From NCBI GenBank assembly GCA_902168185.1, contig CABHOV010000025.1, forward strand, positions 62,001 to 126,000: a stretch of DNA of 64,000 bases. Reading direction: 5' to 3'. The notes under the pieces are model-generated. The model did not search any database and was not told the origin of the DNA. It worked only from the letters and a program-made list of their open reading frames with translations. The DNA is from an uncultured Bacteroides sp. (GTDB lineage Bacteria; Bacteroidota; Bacteroidia; Cytophagales; Cyclobacteriaceae). The translations under genes were made by a program, and so were the position numbers. Shown here one piece after another: positions 17,789 to 26,649 of the stretch (its first letter is position 1; each line of letters starts with the position of its first letter).

Positions 17789-20233
17789 ATGAAAATATTA
17801 AAGTTCGGTGGCTCATCGGTGGCCACCCCTGCGCGGATACAATCTGTTGTAGAAATAGTTAAGCCTTATTTAAAAGGAGATGTAGCCGTAGTATACTCAG
17901 CCTTTGGAGGAATAACCGATGTACTAATAAACATCAGCAAGCTCGCACTGGAGAGTAATCTGGAATATAAAACCAAACTTGCTGAACTTGAAAAACGCCA
18001 CCTGGATGCGGTACGAGAACTGATTGGGGTACAGAAACAGAGCAGCATTCTGGCGCAAGTAAAGTTTATGATCAACGAGCTGGAAGATGTTCTTCATGGG
18101 ATCTTCCTGGTAAAAGAGCGTACACCCCGCACGTTGGATTATATCATGAGCTTCGGAGAGCGATTGTCAGCGTATATAATTTCAGAAGCTTTTAAAGATC
18201 GTGGCATTGCCGCTGAATTTTTAGATGCACGTAAAGTCGTTCGCACCGATGCAAACTTTGGATATGCTAAAGTAGATTTTGAGACAACGAATAAACTCAT
18301 CGGTGATTATTTTAAGAATCATACCGATCTTCAAATCATAACCGGTTTCATTGGAACCTCCGAGACGGGTGAGACAACAACATTAGGACGTAGTGGTTCA
18401 GACTATACCGCAGCCATTTTTGCCGGAGCATTGCATGCAACGGATCTGGAAATATGGACGGATGTAGATGGTATGATGACTGCTGACCCGCGCCTGGTGA
18501 AGAAAGCATTCACAGTGCCGCAGATGAGCTACGAAGAAGCGATGGAGTTATCGCATTTCGGAGCGAAAGTAATTTTCCCGGCTACCATGCAACCTGCCAT
18601 GGTAAATCATATACCTATATGGATCAAGAATACATTTAATCCTTCTTTCGAAGGAACTGTTATTCATGCGGATTCAAAAAATGGAAAGCTGATCAAAGGT
18701 ATATCTTCTATGAACCAGGTGACTTTGCTAAGCGTACAAGGCAGTGGTTTACTCGGTGTAGTGGGAGCATCCATGCGATTGTTTGCCACACTTGCCCGCG
18801 AAAAAATAAACGTGATCCTCATCAGTCAGGCATCGTCAGAACACTCCATCTGTCTGGCGATTGAAAATCAATATACCAAGCAAGCCAAGTCAGCGATAGA
18901 GAAGGAATTTCAATATGAAATCAGAAATGAGGAGATAGACCAAGTGCAGGTAGAAACAGATTTGTCCATCGTTGCCGTAGTAGGCGATGGCATGAAGCAT
19001 AGTCCGGGTACAAGCGGTCGCATGTTTAGTTCTCTTGGTAAGAACGGTGTCAACGTCATGGCTATAGCACAGGGCTCTTCGGAGCGCAATATATCCGCGG
19101 TGGTTCGGCAGGCAGATGTTGCCAAAGCATTGAATGCTTTGCACGAGGCATTCTTCTTATCGGATCGTAAGGTGTTAAATGTTTTCCTGGTGGGTACAGG
19201 ACTGATTGGAAATTCCCTTGTGAACATGATTGAGGAACAGTATAACAAACTGGCTAAAGAAAATCTGCTGGAAGTAAATGTTATAGCGGTTGCCAATAGC
19301 AAGAAAATGATCTTCAATGAAGATGGTTTGAAGTTGTCTACTTGCATTGAAAAAATGAAGCAAGAAGGGGAGGCCATGAGTATGAAAGGATTTGCCGATA
19401 AAATGATCGGTTTGAATTTGCCGAACAGCATATTTGTTGACTGTACTTCAAGTGAAGAGGTTACTGCTTCTTACGAAGAAATCTTATCTGCCAATATATC
19501 GATCGTAACACCGAACAAGAAAGCAAATTCCGCTTCGATGGAGCAATACTACACTTTGAAGCAAACTGCTTTTAAGCGTGGTGTTAAATTTTTGTACGAG
19601 ACCAATGTTGGTGCCGGACTTCCGGTTATCAATACATTAAATGACCTGTTGTTGAGTGGTGATAAAGTGATCTGCATCGAAGGTGTGCTGAGTGGTACAT
19701 TAAACTTTATTTTCAGTTCCTATACCGAAGGCAAGAAGTTTAGCGATGTAGTGAAAGAAGCGAAAGAGAAAGGATATACCGAGCCGGATCCACGTGATGA
19801 TTTAAGTGGTATGGATGTAGCGCGAAAGATACTCATCCTCTCCCGCGAAACAGGATTGTCCTTTGAGTTGAATGATATACAGGTAGAGAATCTTGTACCC
19901 GATGATTGCCGCAAGGGAAGTGTAGAAGATTTCTTTGCTTCGTTAGAGAAACATGACGCAGCGTTTGAAAAACTTCGTGCCGGTGCTCATTCAAAAGGGG
20001 AGAAGCTACGGTATATGGCGGTTCTTAAAGACGGAAAGGTGAGTGTAAAACTAGGCTCTGTCAACAATGATCATCCATTCTACTCACTCTCCGGTAGCGA
20101 CAATATAATCTTGTTAACAACCGAGCGCTATCATGAGAGGCCGTTGGTAATCCGCGGACCGGGAGCAGGAGCAGCCGTAACAGCAGCGGGTGTATTTGCA
20201 GATGTGATACGCATTGGACACTACGCCAAATAA
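17789..20233 (+). CDS. thrA: Bifunctional aspartokinase / homoserine dehydrogenase
   Basis: This protein catalyses the first and third steps of the aspartate pathway to threonine. The N-terminal aspartokinase domain (about 1-290) opens with LKFGGSSVATPARIQ and includes GFIGTSETGETTTLGRSGSDYTAA. Two ACT regulatory segments follow (about 305-450: LLSVQGSGLLGVVGAS, LSIVAVVGDGM). The C-terminal homoserine dehydrogenase (about 460-814) starts with the NAD(P) motif VFLVGTGLIGNSLV and has the catalytic region TNVGAGLPVINTL and GVLSGTLNFIF. Length (814) is normal for ThrA. It heads thrABC, preceded by the leader peptide, so regulation by Thr/Ile supply is likely. Confidence 0.97.
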   Translation: MKILKFGGSSVATPARIQSVVEIVKPYLKGDVAVVYSAFGGITDVLINISKLALESNLEYKTKLAELEKRHLDAVRELIGVQKQSSILAQVKFMINELEDVLHGIFLVKERTPRTLDYIMSFGERLSAYIISEAFKDRGIAAEFLDARKVVRTDANFGYAKVDFETTNKLIGDYFKNHTDLQIITGFIGTSETGETTTLGRSGSDYTAAIFAGALHATDLEIWTDVDGMMTADPRLVKKAFTVPQMSYEEAMELSHFGAKVIFPATMQPAMVNHIPIWIKNTFNPSFEGTVIHADSKNGKLIKGISSMNQVTLLSVQGSGLLGVVGASMRLFATLAREKINVILISQASSEHSICLAIENQYTKQAKSAIEKEFQYEIRNEEIDQVQVETDLSIVAVVGDGMKHSPGTSGRMFSSLGKNGVNVMAIAQGSSERNISAVVRQADVAKALNALHEAFFLSDRKVLNVFLVGTGLIGNSLVNMIEEQYNKLAKENLLEVNVIAVANSKKMIFNEDGLKLSTCIEKMKQEGEAMSMKGFADKMIGLNLPNSIFVDCTSSEEVTASYEEILSANISIVTPNKKANSASMEQYYTLKQTAFKRGVKFLYETNVGAGLPVINTLNDLLLSGDKVICIEGVLSGTLNFIFSSYTEGKKFSDVVKEAKEKGYTEPDPRDDLSGMDVARKILILSRETGLSFELNDIQVENLVPDDCRKGSVEDFFASLEKHDAAFEKLRAGAHSKGEKLRYMAVLKDGKVSVKLGSVNNDHPFYSLSGSDNIILLTTERYHERPLVIRGPGAGAAVTAAGVFADVIRIGHYAK

Positions 20234-20326
20234 ATTTTGAACCGTTGATCATTGTCCGTTAATAGTTATATATACTATAAAACGAATAGCGATTAACAGA
20301 TAACGAACAACCGACAACAACCAAGA

Positions 20327-21259
20327 ATGAAATCAATAAAAGCATCTGCCCCCGCGACTGTAGCAAACGTCTCTTGCGGCTTTGATATTTTCGGATTTGC
20401 AGTAGAAGCACCCGCAGATGAAGTGATTGTAACACTTACCGATAAACCCGGAGTTACCATTGCTAAAATTATAGGGGACGATGGCAGACTTCCCTTGGAA
20501 GCAGAAAAGAATACATGCGGTGTTGCTGTATTGGAGTTTTTAAAAGCTGTCAATAGTAACTATGGTGCGGAAATTATACTCTATAAAAACCTTCCATTAG
20601 GAAGTGGCATGGGATCAAGCGCAGCTAGTTCTGCCGCAGCCCTGGTAGCGATTAACGAATTGCATGGTAATCCGCTTACGCGCGAGCAGCTTCTTCCGTT
20701 TGCGATGGAGTCTGAGCGTATAGCATGTGGTTCTGCGCATGCCGATAACGTTGCGCCATCTCTGTTAGGCGGCTTTGTTTTGATCAGAGGATATGCTCCT
20801 CTGGACGTTGCTACTATACCTACACCGGCTAATTTGTTTTGCACCTTGGTACATCCTCATCTTGAATTAAAGACCGAAGATTCCAGGCGCGTATTAAAAC
20901 CAACTATACCCATAAAGGATGCCATTACACAATGGGGAAATATAGCAGGTATGGTAGTGGGCTTAATGAAACCGGATTACGGGTTGATTCAACGTTCTTT
21001 GAACGATGTAGTCGCTGAGCCAATTCGTTCGGTATTGATTCCCGGCTTTTATAAAATAAAAGAAGAAGCAATCAAAGCAGGCGCACTGGGATGTGGTATA
21101 TCCGGATCAGGGCCAACCATCTTTGCGTTATCAACCGAAAGAACTATAGCACAAACCGTTGGTGAAGCGATGCAAAAACAGTTTGACCTCCTGCAGTTAA
21201 AGAGCGATGTGTTTGTTTCTAAAATCAACGGTGAAGGAGCCATGATATTAAAAGGGTAA
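20327..21259 (+). CDS. thrB: Homoserine kinase
   Basis: ThrB phosphorylates homoserine to O-phosphohomoserine. It is a GHMP-family kinase of 310 residues with the ATP loop LPLGSGMGSSAASSAAAL (about 86-103), an N-terminal ASAPATVANVSCGFDIFGFA, and the C-terminal glycine motif GCGISGSGPTIFAL. It lies 93 bases after thrA and 69 bases before thrC in the standard pathway order. Confidence 0.96.
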   Translation: MKSIKASAPATVANVSCGFDIFGFAVEAPADEVIVTLTDKPGVTIAKIIGDDGRLPLEAEKNTCGVAVLEFLKAVNSNYGAEIILYKNLPLGSGMGSSAASSAAALVAINELHGNPLTREQLLPFAMESERIACGSAHADNVAPSLLGGFVLIRGYAPLDVATIPTPANLFCTLVHPHLELKTEDSRRVLKPTIPIKDAITQWGNIAGMVVGLMKPDYGLIQRSLNDVVAEPIRSVLIPGFYKIKEEAIKAGALGCGISGSGPTIFALSTERTIAQTVGEAMQKQFDLLQLKSDVFVSKINGEGAMILKG

Positions 21260-21328
21260 TGCTATTCAATGGTATATATCGCTACACGATCAGCGACTTG
21301 CAAATTATAATCTACAACCATCTGCGAA

Positions 21329-22633
21329 ATGAAATTTTATAGTACCAATAACAAGAATTTAAAAGTTGATCTAAAGGAAGCGGTAACACAAGGCCTCGCA
21401 CCGGATAACGGACTATATATGCCCGAGCATATACCAGTGTTGCCGAAAGAATTTTTCGATACCATTCATATGAAGTCCTTCCGGGATATAGCCTTCATCG
21501 TTGCTCAAAATATAATAGGGGATGATGTTCCGGCTGATGAACTCAGAAGAATCGTTGATCACACGATTCAATTCGATGCCCCGGTAGTGGAGGTTGATGA
21601 TCATGCGTATGCGCTGGAACTTTTTCATGGCCCAACATTAGCCTTTAAAGATTTTGGTGCACGCTTTATGTCTCAGTTGCTGGGCTATTTTGCGAAAGAA
21701 CAAAGTCAGGAGATTGTTGTTCTGGTGGCGACCTCTGGAGATACCGGTAGTGCTGTTGCCAATGGTTTCTTAGGAGTAAAAGGCACGAAGGTTATTGTGC
21801 TATATCCTTCCGGGAAAGTAAGCGAGATACAGGAAAAACAATTTACAACACTTGGGCAGAACGTAACAGCGTTGGAGGTAGACGGTACATTTGACGATTG
21901 CCAGAGCCTGGTGAAGCAGGCATTTTTAGATGACGTGCTGCGTAAGAAATACTTCCTCACTTCTGCGAACTCGATTAATATAGCGCGGCTGATTCCACAG
22001 TCCTTTTATTACTTCTATGCCTATGCACAAGTGAAGGATAAAAATAAACCCGTAGTGATTTCTATACCAAGTGGAAACTTCGGAAACCTGACAGGCGGAT
22101 TGCTGGCACAACGTATGGGACTACCGATCGAACGATTCATTGCCACTACGAATGTCAACGATGTTGTTCCGGAGTATTTGAAGACTGAAGTGTTTACACC
22201 GCGTTCTTCCAGGCAAACGATCAGTAACGCGATGGATGTAGGGAACCCGAGTAACTTTGTAAGGTTGTTAGATCTGTTTGATAACGACTTCGCGAGACTA
22301 TCGAAAAATATTGTGGGCTATGCCTTCTCGGATGATGAGACACGTGCTGCCATGCGTCATATATATGCGTCTACCGACTATGTTATGGATCCTCATGGAG
22401 CCATCGGGTATCTGGGATTGATCAAGTACCTGGAGGAACGTGGTGAAGATATAACCGGTATATTCCTGGAGACTGCACATCCTGCCAAATTCAAGGAAGT
22501 AGTGGATGAGACTTTGTCGCGCCCGATCGATATACCTTTGCCGCTTCAGCGATTTCTAGAGCAACCCAAGAAAAGTATACCAATGAAAAGCGACTTCGAA
22601 GGATTTAAAGATTTTCTTCTGAGTACTCTGTAG
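21329..22633 (+). CDS. thrC: Threonine synthase
   Basis: This PLP enzyme converts O-phosphohomoserine to threonine. The PLP-binding lysine lies in HGPTLAFKDFGARFM (about residues 94-108). The phosphate-binding loop SGDTGSAVANGF and the SIPSGNFGNLTGG motif follow. At 434 residues it belongs to the short bacterial class. Last gene of thrABC. Its 3' end overlaps the convergent gtrA-like gene by 29 bases (22605-22633). Confidence 0.96.
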   Translation: MKFYSTNNKNLKVDLKEAVTQGLAPDNGLYMPEHIPVLPKEFFDTIHMKSFRDIAFIVAQNIIGDDVPADELRRIVDHTIQFDAPVVEVDDHAYALELFHGPTLAFKDFGARFMSQLLGYFAKEQSQEIVVLVATSGDTGSAVANGFLGVKGTKVIVLYPSGKVSEIQEKQFTTLGQNVTALEVDGTFDDCQSLVKQAFLDDVLRKKYFLTSANSINIARLIPQSFYYFYAYAQVKDKNKPVVISIPSGNFGNLTGGLLAQRMGLPIERFIATTNVNDVVPEYLKTEVFTPRSSRQTISNAMDVGNPSNFVRLLDLFDNDFARLSKNIVGYAFSDDETRAAMRHIYASTDYVMDPHGAIGYLGLIKYLEERGEDITGIFLETAHPAKFKEVVDETLSRPIDIPLPLQRFLEQPKKSIPMKSDFEGFKDFLLSTL

Positions 22634-23081
22634 AAGACTGCTGCGTTACAACAGCGCGATTACGAAACACTAAATGTTTTCGCGTAAAGAAATTCCAGAT
22701 AACAGTGATAGCGATGGCTATCACTTTTGCTATTCTGTAGTCTATCAAGGTAAACTCCACAACTGCCCATAGTACAATCTGATTTACTACGAGGCCTCCC
22801 AATAAGCAGAGAAAAAAGAGACCAGCCTCTTGTGCTTTGTTAGCACTCTGCGTTCCGTTAAAAACGAAGCGCTTGGTTAATATATAGGTAACGATGTTGG
22901 TCAATGCAAATGCAAACACATTGCCGAAGAGATAATCTATAGCGAGCTTCTCAACAAATAGAATCAGTAAGGAGAATTCAATGATTGCTGAAATACCTCC
23001 TACAAAAACGAACTTGGTAAACTCAGCTTTCAGTAACTTCAATATGTTTTCAAAAATGCTTTTTGTCATAAGGAGTGGCAA
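22605..23081 (-). CDS. GtrA-like four-helix membrane protein
   Basis: A 158-residue protein with four membrane helices and the GtrA pattern: FVFVGGISAIIEFSLLILF in helix 1, ALTNIVTYILTKRFVFNG around helix 2, and VIWNFFTRKHLVFRN at the end. Family members are proposed to help move lipid-linked sugars or interact with glycosyltransferases; the substrate cannot be told here. It converges on and overlaps thrC by 29 bases. Confidence 0.85.
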   Translation of the reverse strand: MPLLMTKSIFENILKLLKAEFTKFVFVGGISAIIEFSLLILFVEKLAIDYLFGNVFAFALTNIVTYILTKRFVFNGTQSANKAQEAGLFFLCLLGGLVVNQIVLWAVVEFTLIDYRIAKVIAIAITVIWNFFTRKHLVFRNRAVVTQQSSTEYSEENL

Positions 23082-23146
23082 AGAAACGAATTTTTATCTT
23101 AACATCTGATATGCTTCTTAATTGCTGTTAATCAATCGATTGAAGC

Positions 23147-23797
23147 CTAGCCTTTCCATCCTTGTTCACCCAGCAGCGGCACAAAAGCGAAGTAATCAAA
23201 CTCTTCTTTCAGAAGTTTTCCGCCCTTCTTTCTGATCCGGAGCATTACTTGTTTTTCTTTATCCCCAACCGGTATCACAAGAATGCCATCTTCTTTCAAC
23301 TGGTCTGTGAGCGCAGTGGGTACTACAGGTGCTCCTGCGGTTACAATAATTTTATCAAATGGCGCTTTCGCGGGAAGTCCTTTTGATCCATCGCCAAAAA
23401 AGAAATAAGGCTTATATCCAATCTTGGGTAAAAACTCCATGGCCGTTTCGTAAAGCTTCCGCTTATACTCTATAGTATAGACTTTAGCTCCAAGGGCTAA
23501 GAGCACGCATGCCTGATATCCTGAGCCAGTCCCGATTTCAAGTACTTTATCGCCTGGTTTGATTTCAAGCTTTTCTGATTGAAAGGCAACCGTGTAAGGT
23601 TGCGATATGGTTTGGCCTTCACCAATTGGAAAGGCTTTGTCTTCATAAGCATGTTCCAACAATGCATTTTCGAAAAAAACGTGCCTGGGCACCGTACCAA
23701 TGGCTGCCAAAACAGCCTCGTCTTTGATGCCCTTCAGCGCTAGTTTTTTTACGAGTTTATTGCGCAATCCGCGTTGTCTATAGTTGTCTTCAAACAT
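23147..23797 (-). CDS. pcm: Protein-L-isoaspartate O-methyltransferase
   Basis: This enzyme methylates isoaspartyl residues in damaged proteins using S-adenosylmethionine. Family motifs are VPRHVFFE, AFPIGEGQTISQPYTVA with the substrate loop, the SAM loop KVLEIGTGSGYQACVLLALG, KIIVTAGAPVVP and DGILVIPVGD. At 216 residues it has the usual bacterial length. Transcribed alone; the upstream region is the unexplained 24-kb gap. Confidence 0.95.
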   Translation of the reverse strand: MFEDNYRQRGLRNKLVKKLALKGIKDEAVLAAIGTVPRHVFFENALLEHAYEDKAFPIGEGQTISQPYTVAFQSEKLEIKPGDKVLEIGTGSGYQACVLLALGAKVYTIEYKRKLYETAMEFLPKIGYKPYFFFGDGSKGLPAKAPFDKIIVTAGAPVVPTALTDQLKEDGILVIPVGDKEKQVMLRIRKKGGKLLKEEFDYFAFVPLLGEQGWKG

Positions 23798-24121
23798 GAA
23801 TTTTCTCCTTCAAAAATGCCGTTGTGGATAAAATGTGGATCGATTGTGTATAATACTTAATTATCTGATTTACAGTACATTAAAACAAAATTTAAAAATG
23901 CACGTCAAGCAAAAAGTGCGTTTTCAGGGCCTCCGAAAGTGTCAACTTTTAGAGGGGGGAAAGTTTCAGAAATTCTTTAGGAAAATTCGAAGCTATGCCC
24001 TTACTTTAAAGTCTCCTCTCCACACAGTGATCAGCTTTTTGCCATAGCGTTTCACATGTGCCTCGACCGGAGAGCCGGTGGTTTCACCACTGACCTGAAG
24101 GGCGAGAGAGAAGTGTAAATT
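23798..24121. other. Gap with structured, GC-rich unassigned segment
   Basis: This gap upstream of pcm holds two things. First, an 11-pair hairpin with one mismatch at 23930-23955 (loop gtca). Second, a segment at about 24000-24115 that is more GC-rich than its surroundings and has several short stems (gtggt/accac near 24084; ctctcc with ggagag). On the minus strand the hbd frame stays open after its stop codon down to a TAG at 23993 (57 sense codons), but no start codon serves it. I could not match it to a known RNA or gene. The pcm promoter must lie in the AT-rich part near 23800-23900. Confidence 0.4.
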
Positions 24122-24155
24122 AAGGCCAGTTACTCCTAAACGAGTGGCTGGCCTT
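24122..24155 (-). terminator. Intrinsic terminator after 3-hydroxyacyl-CoA dehydrogenase
   Basis: An 8-bp outer stem (aaggccag/ctggcctt) with an inner actc/gagt stem begins 12 bases past the stop codon at 24167. The downstream tract on the minus strand is AT-rich (TTAATTTAC). Confidence 0.75.
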
Positions 24156-24166
24156 TCACTTTTAGA

Positions 24167-25060
24167 TCAATTTCTTACAAATCTGCTTGAAACTTTCAGC
24201 TCTTTGCTCCCAGGAGTATAAGCGTAAAATCCGTTCCCTGACTTTATTCCTTTGTGCCCGGCCTGAACCATGTTTACCAATAAAGGACAAGGCGCGTATT
24301 TGGGATTACCAAAGCCGTCATGAAGCACATTCAATATAGAGAGGCAAACATCCAGTCCGATGAAATCAGCAAGTTGTAAGGGGCCCATAGGATGCGCCAT
24401 TCCGAGCTTCATAACAGAATCGATTTCTTCAACACCGGCAACGCCTTCATACAATGAATATATAGCTTCATTGATCATGGGCATAAGTATACGATTGGCT
24501 ATAAAACCTGGATAGTCATTTACTTCTACTGGAATCTTTTCAAGACTCCGCGATAGTTCCATGATGGTACTTGTAACCTCATCACTCGTATTGTAACCTC
24601 TTATAACTTCTACCAGTTTCATAACCGGTACAGGATTCATAAAATGCATTCCGATTACTTTGTCGGCTCGTTTTGTTACCGATGCAATCTTGGTGATCGA
24701 AATAGAGGAGGTGTTGGTTGCTAAAATAGTTTCCGGTAATGTAGCGGCATCAAGGTCTTGAAAGATTTTTAGTTTCAAGTCTATATTTTCAGTGGCGGCT
24801 TCCACCACCAGATCAACGTTGCTTACACCTGATTTCAAATCAGTAGATGTAGCTATATTCTCTAAAGTCTGTTTTTTAATCGCTTCCGTGATGGTTCCCT
24901 TCTCTACTTGCCTGGTCAGATTTTTATCAATGGTGTTGATTGCCTTCTTCAGCGCTTCTTCCGCGATATCGATTAACGTTACTGTATATCCGTGTTGTGC
25001 AAAAGTATGTGCGATGCCATTTCCCATTGTACCCGATCCGATCACAGCAATGTTCTTCAT
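24167..25060 (-). CDS. 3-hydroxybutyryl-CoA dehydrogenase
   Basis: This NAD(P)-dependent enzyme interconverts 3-hydroxyacyl- and acetoacetyl-CoA. The N-terminal Rossmann motif AVIGSGTMGNGIAHTFAQHG is at residues 5-24, the catalytic His region is IGMHFMNPVPVMKLVEVI, and the dimer domain has PGFIANRILMPMINEAI and GPLQLADFIGLDVC. Length 297 is normal for the short, single-domain type. With the acetoacetyl-CoA synthetase at 6-8 kb it fits C4 acid or ketone-body type metabolism, though the two genes are far apart. Confidence 0.93.
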   Translation of the reverse strand: MKNIAVIGSGTMGNGIAHTFAQHGYTVTLIDIAEEALKKAINTIDKNLTRQVEKGTITEAIKKQTLENIATSTDLKSGVSNVDLVVEAATENIDLKLKIFQDLDAATLPETILATNTSSISITKIASVTKRADKVIGMHFMNPVPVMKLVEVIRGYNTSDEVTSTIMELSRSLEKIPVEVNDYPGFIANRILMPMINEAIYSLYEGVAGVEEIDSVMKLGMAHPMGPLQLADFIGLDVCLSILNVLHDGFGNPKYAPCPLLVNMVQAGHKGIKSGNGFYAYTPGSKELKVSSRFVRN

Positions 25061-25126
25061 GTTGAATAAATTTAGCGAACAAAGATAAGCATAGTAACGA
25101 GTTTGGATGCCGTGATGCAGGCAGTA

Positions 25127-26584
25127 TCAGAACTCTTTTTTGATGTTGAAGAAGAACCCGCGGTCGCCTTCTGCATTGTAAGTGTACTCGAAGCGAAATA
25201 CCATGTCATACGATCCTACTATATCAATACCTGCACCTACACCAGAAAGAAATTTGTTGGTTAAACGACTATTAACTTCATAGTTCGGATAATTGCTTAC
25301 GTATCCGACATCCGCGTAAGTCTTTAGGTAAATCGCTAACGGTATATGTCTGAACTGTGGAATGGGCATAGCGCCCCAATGATAGGTTCTGGAAAGTATT
25401 TTTTTCTTGAAGGTTGTTTTGTTTAATATATACTCAGCCCCTTCAATTACATAAATTTCGTATCCACGAATAATTTGTTTTTGATACCCCAGGGCACCGT
25501 AGTTATAGTAAGGAAGATTCTTTGGATTACTCCAATATCCAACAGTATAGTTTGAAAGATAATATCCTTTTTGAAGTTCAATGAAGCTGGCAAACGTTGC
25601 ACTGATTTCAAATTTCTTCACGTCATCCGAAGCAGCTAAACCGTTTTGTGTAGCAAAAGCAGAAAGGTAATACCCTCGCAACGGATAGCCTATATAGTCA
25701 CGGTGATCGGAATTGAATTGATATGTAAGCGCTGCATACTGTTGTGATCTGTTCTCTTTGCCGAGATAATTCGGATTTAACAACGCAACGGTATCGCGAA
25801 TAGTAGTGCTTTTGTAAAATAGAGAAAGTATATGCGATTCATAGAATGAAGGTCTATAGGTATAAGTAAGTCCTCCAGTTCGTATAGTACGAACAATGTC
25901 TTCGGATTCAAGGAATACAAGTTTGTGATCAGCTGTGCGATAGGCCAGGTTTTTTGTTTCAGCGAAATCAAAATCGATGGCTAAACCGTGCCGTTGTTTT
26001 TTATCTATATAAGGAAAGCGATAGGTGATTCCGAACCTGCGCGAGAATCCGAATTGTGCCAGAAAGCGTAACGTTTCATTTCGTCCGCGCATATTATATT
26101 GATATAGCCGTAAGCCATAATTTACCCTGCTGAAATCATGACCATAGTTTTGCCACCATTCATTGAAGTTACGATCCGCCAGTTCAAATATAGGGGAGGG
26201 GAATGTATACCATCGCTCATTCAGATCGATCAGTAAATCAACCTGGTCTGTTTCCAATTCAAGGGTTCTGATCTCTACGGTATTGAACAGCCGGGTGTTG
26301 ATCAATTTTTTCTTGTCGACCTCCAGTATACTCTGCAAATCACTGCTATAGATGAAGTCTCCTGACTTAAGTGTGAGCTCCCGCAAAATTATAGGGTCAC
26401 GCGTTACACGATTGCCAACAATAAAGATCCTGTTGATTCGAAGAAACCGCCCGGTGCTATCGGCGACAACGGTACGGGTACGGCTCGGTCTTTTGGTAGA
26501 GTCAGACAAAGCAGTACTGTCAGAGATTTGAGTACTCTTTGCAGGGGTAAAAAAACTAATTAAACTAAAGATAATTGCCAGCAT
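25127..26584 (-). CDS. POTRA / beta-barrel outer-membrane protein (BamA-TamA superfamily)
   Basis: This 485-residue protein has a signal peptide (about 1-17), a Ser/Thr-rich linker, one POTRA-like domain (about 48-125: LRINRIFIVGNRVTRDPIILREL, LFNTVEIRTLE) and a C-terminal barrel with alternating aromatic strands ending in Phe (KKEF), the outer-membrane sorting signal. Too short and with too few POTRA domains for BamA itself. It may be a patatin-less or accessory Omp85 member involved in outer-membrane assembly. Specific role unknown. Confidence 0.75.
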   Translation of the reverse strand: MLAIIFSLISFFTPAKSTQISDSTALSDSTKRPSRTRTVVADSTGRFLRINRIFIVGNRVTRDPIILRELTLKSGDFIYSSDLQSILEVDKKKLINTRLFNTVEIRTLELETDQVDLLIDLNERWYTFPSPIFELADRNFNEWWQNYGHDFSRVNYGLRLYQYNMRGRNETLRFLAQFGFSRRFGITYRFPYIDKKQRHGLAIDFDFAETKNLAYRTADHKLVFLESEDIVRTIRTGGLTYTYRPSFYESHILSLFYKSTTIRDTVALLNPNYLGKENRSQQYAALTYQFNSDHRDYIGYPLRGYYLSAFATQNGLAASDDVKKFEISATFASFIELQKGYYLSNYTVGYWSNPKNLPYYNYGALGYQKQIIRGYEIYVIEGAEYILNKTTFKKKILSRTYHWGAMPIPQFRHIPLAIYLKTYADVGYVSNYPNYEVNSRLTNKFLSGVGAGIDIVGSYDMVFRFEYTYNAEGDRGFFFNIKKEF

Positions 26585-26649
26585 TCTGTAACGCTAAGAC
26601 TTACTCTATGTTAGACAAGTTTAACGTTAACTTCCGAAAATCCTGATTT

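Noticed and set aside
23993-24166. In-frame open extension after the 3-hydroxyacyl-CoA dehydrogenase stop codon
   Set aside because: No start codon, contains the terminator hairpin, and 57 open codons are not rare by chance; kept only as part of the unassigned island.
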